Below are positions 13,711-15,043 of a stretch of DNA of 15,043 bases, piece by piece. How positions within the stretch are numbered: position 1 is the first letter of the stretch; each line of letters starts with the position of its first letter. Position numbers and translations under genes: made by a program. The DNA is taken from contig CAYVDO010000187.1 in the NCBI GenBank assembly GCA_964450125.1, positions 1-15,043 on the forward strand, read 5' to 3'. The DNA is from JADJOY01 sp964450125 (GTDB taxonomy: Bacteria; JADJOY01). A model generated the notes under the pieces. The model ran no database searches. It saw only the letters and a program-made list of their open reading frames with translations, and was not told the DNA's origin.

Positions 13711-14491
13711 GGGGAGCCTCCTCGGCCGCACCCGCGTGGGCGCCGGCGGATGGCGTGGCGGCTGCGGCGCGCGCTGCGTCCTCGGGTCTCAAGAAGTTGG
13801 GCCGGACCGGCGGCGGCAGTGGCTCGAGCGGCTTGAAACGGGGGCTGTGCGGGTTGTGGCAATTCACGCACAGCAAGTAGCGCTTCGCCCCATCCCAATA
13901 GCCCGTGCGCTTGCCGTGGATGCCCTGCTTCCAGTCACGGAACTGCGTGCCGTGGCACTGGCCACAGAGCCGATACGACTCGGTGAACGGCAATCGTTCG
14001 CCGCTGGCGAGCTTGAGCTGGTCGCGGTCCGTGGAATCGTGGCAGTCGAGACACCAGCGGTGTTCGGCGTCGTGCTCGAAGCGAATGTCCGAGTGGATGT
14101 CCGTGAACTCGCGCCGCGTCGGATCGGTATCCATGTCGGCGTGACAGCCCGAGCACGGGAAGATGTCTTCGCTGAAAGGCGGTGCCGGCACCGGGAACTC
14201 TTTCTTGGGTCCACCGGCCGTGGCCGGCTCGAGACCTGCGAGCGCCTCGTCTTTCGAGAAGACCCCGGGAAAATCGACGGGGGAGAAGGCCTTGGCGGCT
14301 GGTGCCCCTTCCGGCGGCGCGATCGGCTTCGCGCGAACGATCGAGAGGAAGATGGCGAGGACGGTGACGCCAAACAGGATCAGTAACGGGGCCAGCGCGT
14401 TCGACTGGGCGATCGAGAACTCGGGCTCCGGTGGGTCCACGGCGCCATCGGCACCGTGCTCACTCGGCGGCTCCGCGTCGTGCTTCACCAC
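13703..14491 (-). CDS. membrane-anchored tetraheme cytochrome c (CbcS/DsrJ-like position)
   Basis: Protein of 262 residues from GTG 14491 (GTG 14488 is an alternative); GAGGTGAGG lies just upstream. A cytoplasmic acidic N-terminus is followed by one transmembrane anchor, LAPLLILFGVTVLAIFLSIV (about 33-52), and a periplasmic domain with four heme motifs: CSGCH 113-117, CLDCH 147-151, CGQCH 176-180 and CVNCH 208-212. The C-terminal 45 residues are Pro/Ala-rich. It is the first gene of a three-gene operon with the FeS and NrfD subunits and is placed like DsrJ in DsrMKJOP, though DsrJ has three hemes. The likely role is to relay electrons between the FeS subunit and soluble periplasmic cytochromes such as those encoded at 8637 and 9127. 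Confidence 0.88.
   Translation of the reverse strand: MVKHDAEPPSEHGADGAVDPPEPEFSIAQSNALAPLLILFGVTVLAIFLSIVRAKPIAPPEGAPAAKAFSPVDFPGVFSKDEALAGLEPATAGGPKKEFPVPAPPFSEDIFPCSGCHADMDTDPTRREFTDIHSDIRFEHDAEHRWCLDCHDSTDRDQLKLASGERLPFTESYRLCGQCHGTQFRDWKQGIHGKRTGYWDGAKRYLLCVNCHNPHSPRFKPLEPLPPPVRPNFLRPEDAARAAAATPSAGAHAGAAEEAPHG
13717..13722 (-). promoter_or_regulatory. ribosome binding site deciding the FeS gene start
   Basis: AGGAGG on the minus strand, six bases before ATG 13710 and inside the 3' end of the upstream cytochrome gene. It rules for the ATG over the in-frame GTG at 13731. Confidence 0.75.
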
Positions 14492-14535
14492 GCCTCACCT
14501 CACGGATCGAACGCAGCAGGCGCGATCGATCTGCC

Positions 14536-14567
14536 GCGTCAATGGCAATATTCGCGCCAATGGCGAT
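14536..14567. repeat. imperfect 14-bp direct repeat, 18-bp period
   Basis: GCGTCAATGGCAAT (14536-14549) and GCGCCAATGGCGAT (14554-14567) differ at two positions and start 18 bp apart. They overlap the sigma-54-like promoter, so they may be paired regulator sites or partly reflect the promoter motif itself. Confidence 0.5.
14544..14560 (-). promoter_or_regulatory. sigma-54 (RpoN) promoter candidate of the tetraheme operon
   Basis: On the minus strand TTGGCGCGAATATTGCC matches the -24/-12 consensus (YTGGCACG-N4-TTGCW) except for A to G in the -24 box and the last base. The essential GG and GC are exactly ten bases apart. Transcription would start near 14533, leaving a leader of about 42 bases before GTG 14491. 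If functional, the operon needs an enhancer-binding activator; none is encoded in the window. Confidence 0.55.
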
Positions 14568-14691
14568 GCGCCAAGACCGGCCCCCTCGCCAGTGCTCGAT
14601 TCGCACGAATGCGGCTTGGATCGAGCGATCCGCAATCAACGCGCGAGGGGCGCGTTTGGTAACTTCCACGAGCGAACTTGGGACGATCTCG

Positions 14692-14829
14692 CTACTGATC
14701 CCGCCGCGTCCTCAGCTCGCGCACCTGCTCGAAACGCTCCACGAGGCTGCCGAGTCGCGGTGAGTACGGCGCACCAACCAGGATCCGTCGGAAAATGTGC
14801 CACGCACGGCGACAGGCTCCTAGCCCGAT
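14692..14829 (-). pseudogene. protein-like open fragment of 45 codons, no start
   Basis: Between two stops the minus strand encodes a fragment that includes AWHIFRRILVGAP (10-22) and RLGSLVERFEQVRELRTRRD (25-44). The second half looks helical and amphipathic, with GC-rich third positions. There is no ATG, GTG or TTG start before residue 30. It may be the decayed 3' end of a gene or chance. I do not recognise the family. Confidence 0.2.
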
Positions 14830-14939
14830 CTATTCATGAACGCGGCGTCCAGACACCAGGCATCACCCCGTTGACACCTGCCATCGTCGCAAGTGCCGTT
14901 CGCTCGTGCCCGCGACAGCGCGTCGGCGCCGACGGAGCA

Positions 14940-14954
14940 GGGGCCGCAGGCCCC
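14940..14954. repeat. short perfect GC hairpin
   Basis: GGGGCC (14940-14945), GCA loop, GGCCCC (14949-14954). No T run follows. Could be a terminator of a gene beyond the window or a repeated palindrome. Confidence 0.3.
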
Positions 14955-15043
14955 GTGCCCTCCATCGGTTCGCTCGTACGAGACGCGCGGAGGGTCGCGC
15001 TCCGTCGCAGCCGCAGCGCGACGTTCGTGAATGATGCAGGCTA

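Larger units (their letters stand above)
14492..15043. other. right-end region without a supported gene
   Basis: About 550 bp upstream of the - strand operon. The sigma-54 candidate and direct repeat lie at its left edge and an unassigned protein-like fragment at 14692-14829. Open frames on the + strand here give Arg-rich products with no domain. An isolated TTGACA at 14870-14875 has no matching -10 box at 17 bp. Confidence 0.45.

Noticed and set aside
11354..13836. Long + strand frames opposite the NrfD/FeS operon
   Set aside because: No recognisable domain, while the minus strand encodes complete conserved families.
14820..14842. Possible insertion-sequence end (TAGCCCGATCTATTCATGAA)
   Set aside because: It vaguely recalls transposon termini, but no matching inverted end, target duplication or transposase is visible.
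1..15043. tRNA, rRNA or CRISPR array
   Set aside because: No cloverleaf, rRNA-like stretch or regularly spaced repeat array was seen on either strand.

Overview
The window is a GC-rich piece of bacterial chromosome. The exported c-type cytochromes, multiheme membrane proteins and a Tat-targeted iron-sulfur protein point to a Gram-negative with branched respiration, for example a Myxococcota/Deltaproteobacteria-like or Gemmatimonadota/Eisenbacteria-like lineage. That placement is inference from gene content only. A run of ten Ns at 3562-3571 suggests a draft or metagenome assembly.

Left part (1-3734, + strand): a tightly packed metabolic operon. It holds the 3' part of a medium-chain dehydrogenase/reductase (MDR), a second MDR, a RibD-type deaminase/reductase and a class I methyltransferase. 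Every junction is a 4-base ATGA or GTGA overlap, including a 20-residue mini-ORF that bridges RibD and the methyltransferase. The methyltransferase is interrupted by the N gap and its frame cannot be trusted there.

Middle part (4057-9459, + strand): a respiratory cytochrome cluster. It encodes a diheme periplasmic cytochrome c; a three-helix, seven-heme NapC/NirT-type protein resembling the Geobacter inner-membrane quinol oxidase ImcH; a protein with 11 c-heme motifs fused to a b-type cytochrome domain, in the style of Geobacter CbcL; and two paralogous monoheme cytochromes of 110 residues each. A perfect 12-bp hairpin follows the last one. A multispanning DUF2339-like membrane protein (9652-11427) comes next.

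Right part (11465-14491, - strand, convergent): a three-gene operon for a membrane-anchored tetraheme cytochrome, a Tat-exported protein with 16 Cys for four [4Fe-4S] clusters, and an NrfD/DsrP-type quinone-interacting membrane subunit. The order matches DsrJ-O-P of DsrMKJOP and resembles Geobacter CbcSTU, but no DsrMK or molybdopterin subunit is present. A strong sigma-54-type promoter candidate (GG-N10-GC) lies 53 bp upstream. The last ~550 bp have no supported gene.

Taken together, 26 c-heme motifs and three different kinds of menaquinol/periplasm electron-transfer module sit within about 10.5 kb. The most plausible role is a switchable quinol-to-periplasm gateway feeding small cytochromes, possibly for extracellular or other anaerobic respiration. 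No outer-membrane conduit or terminal reductase is visible in this window, so the acceptor is unknown.
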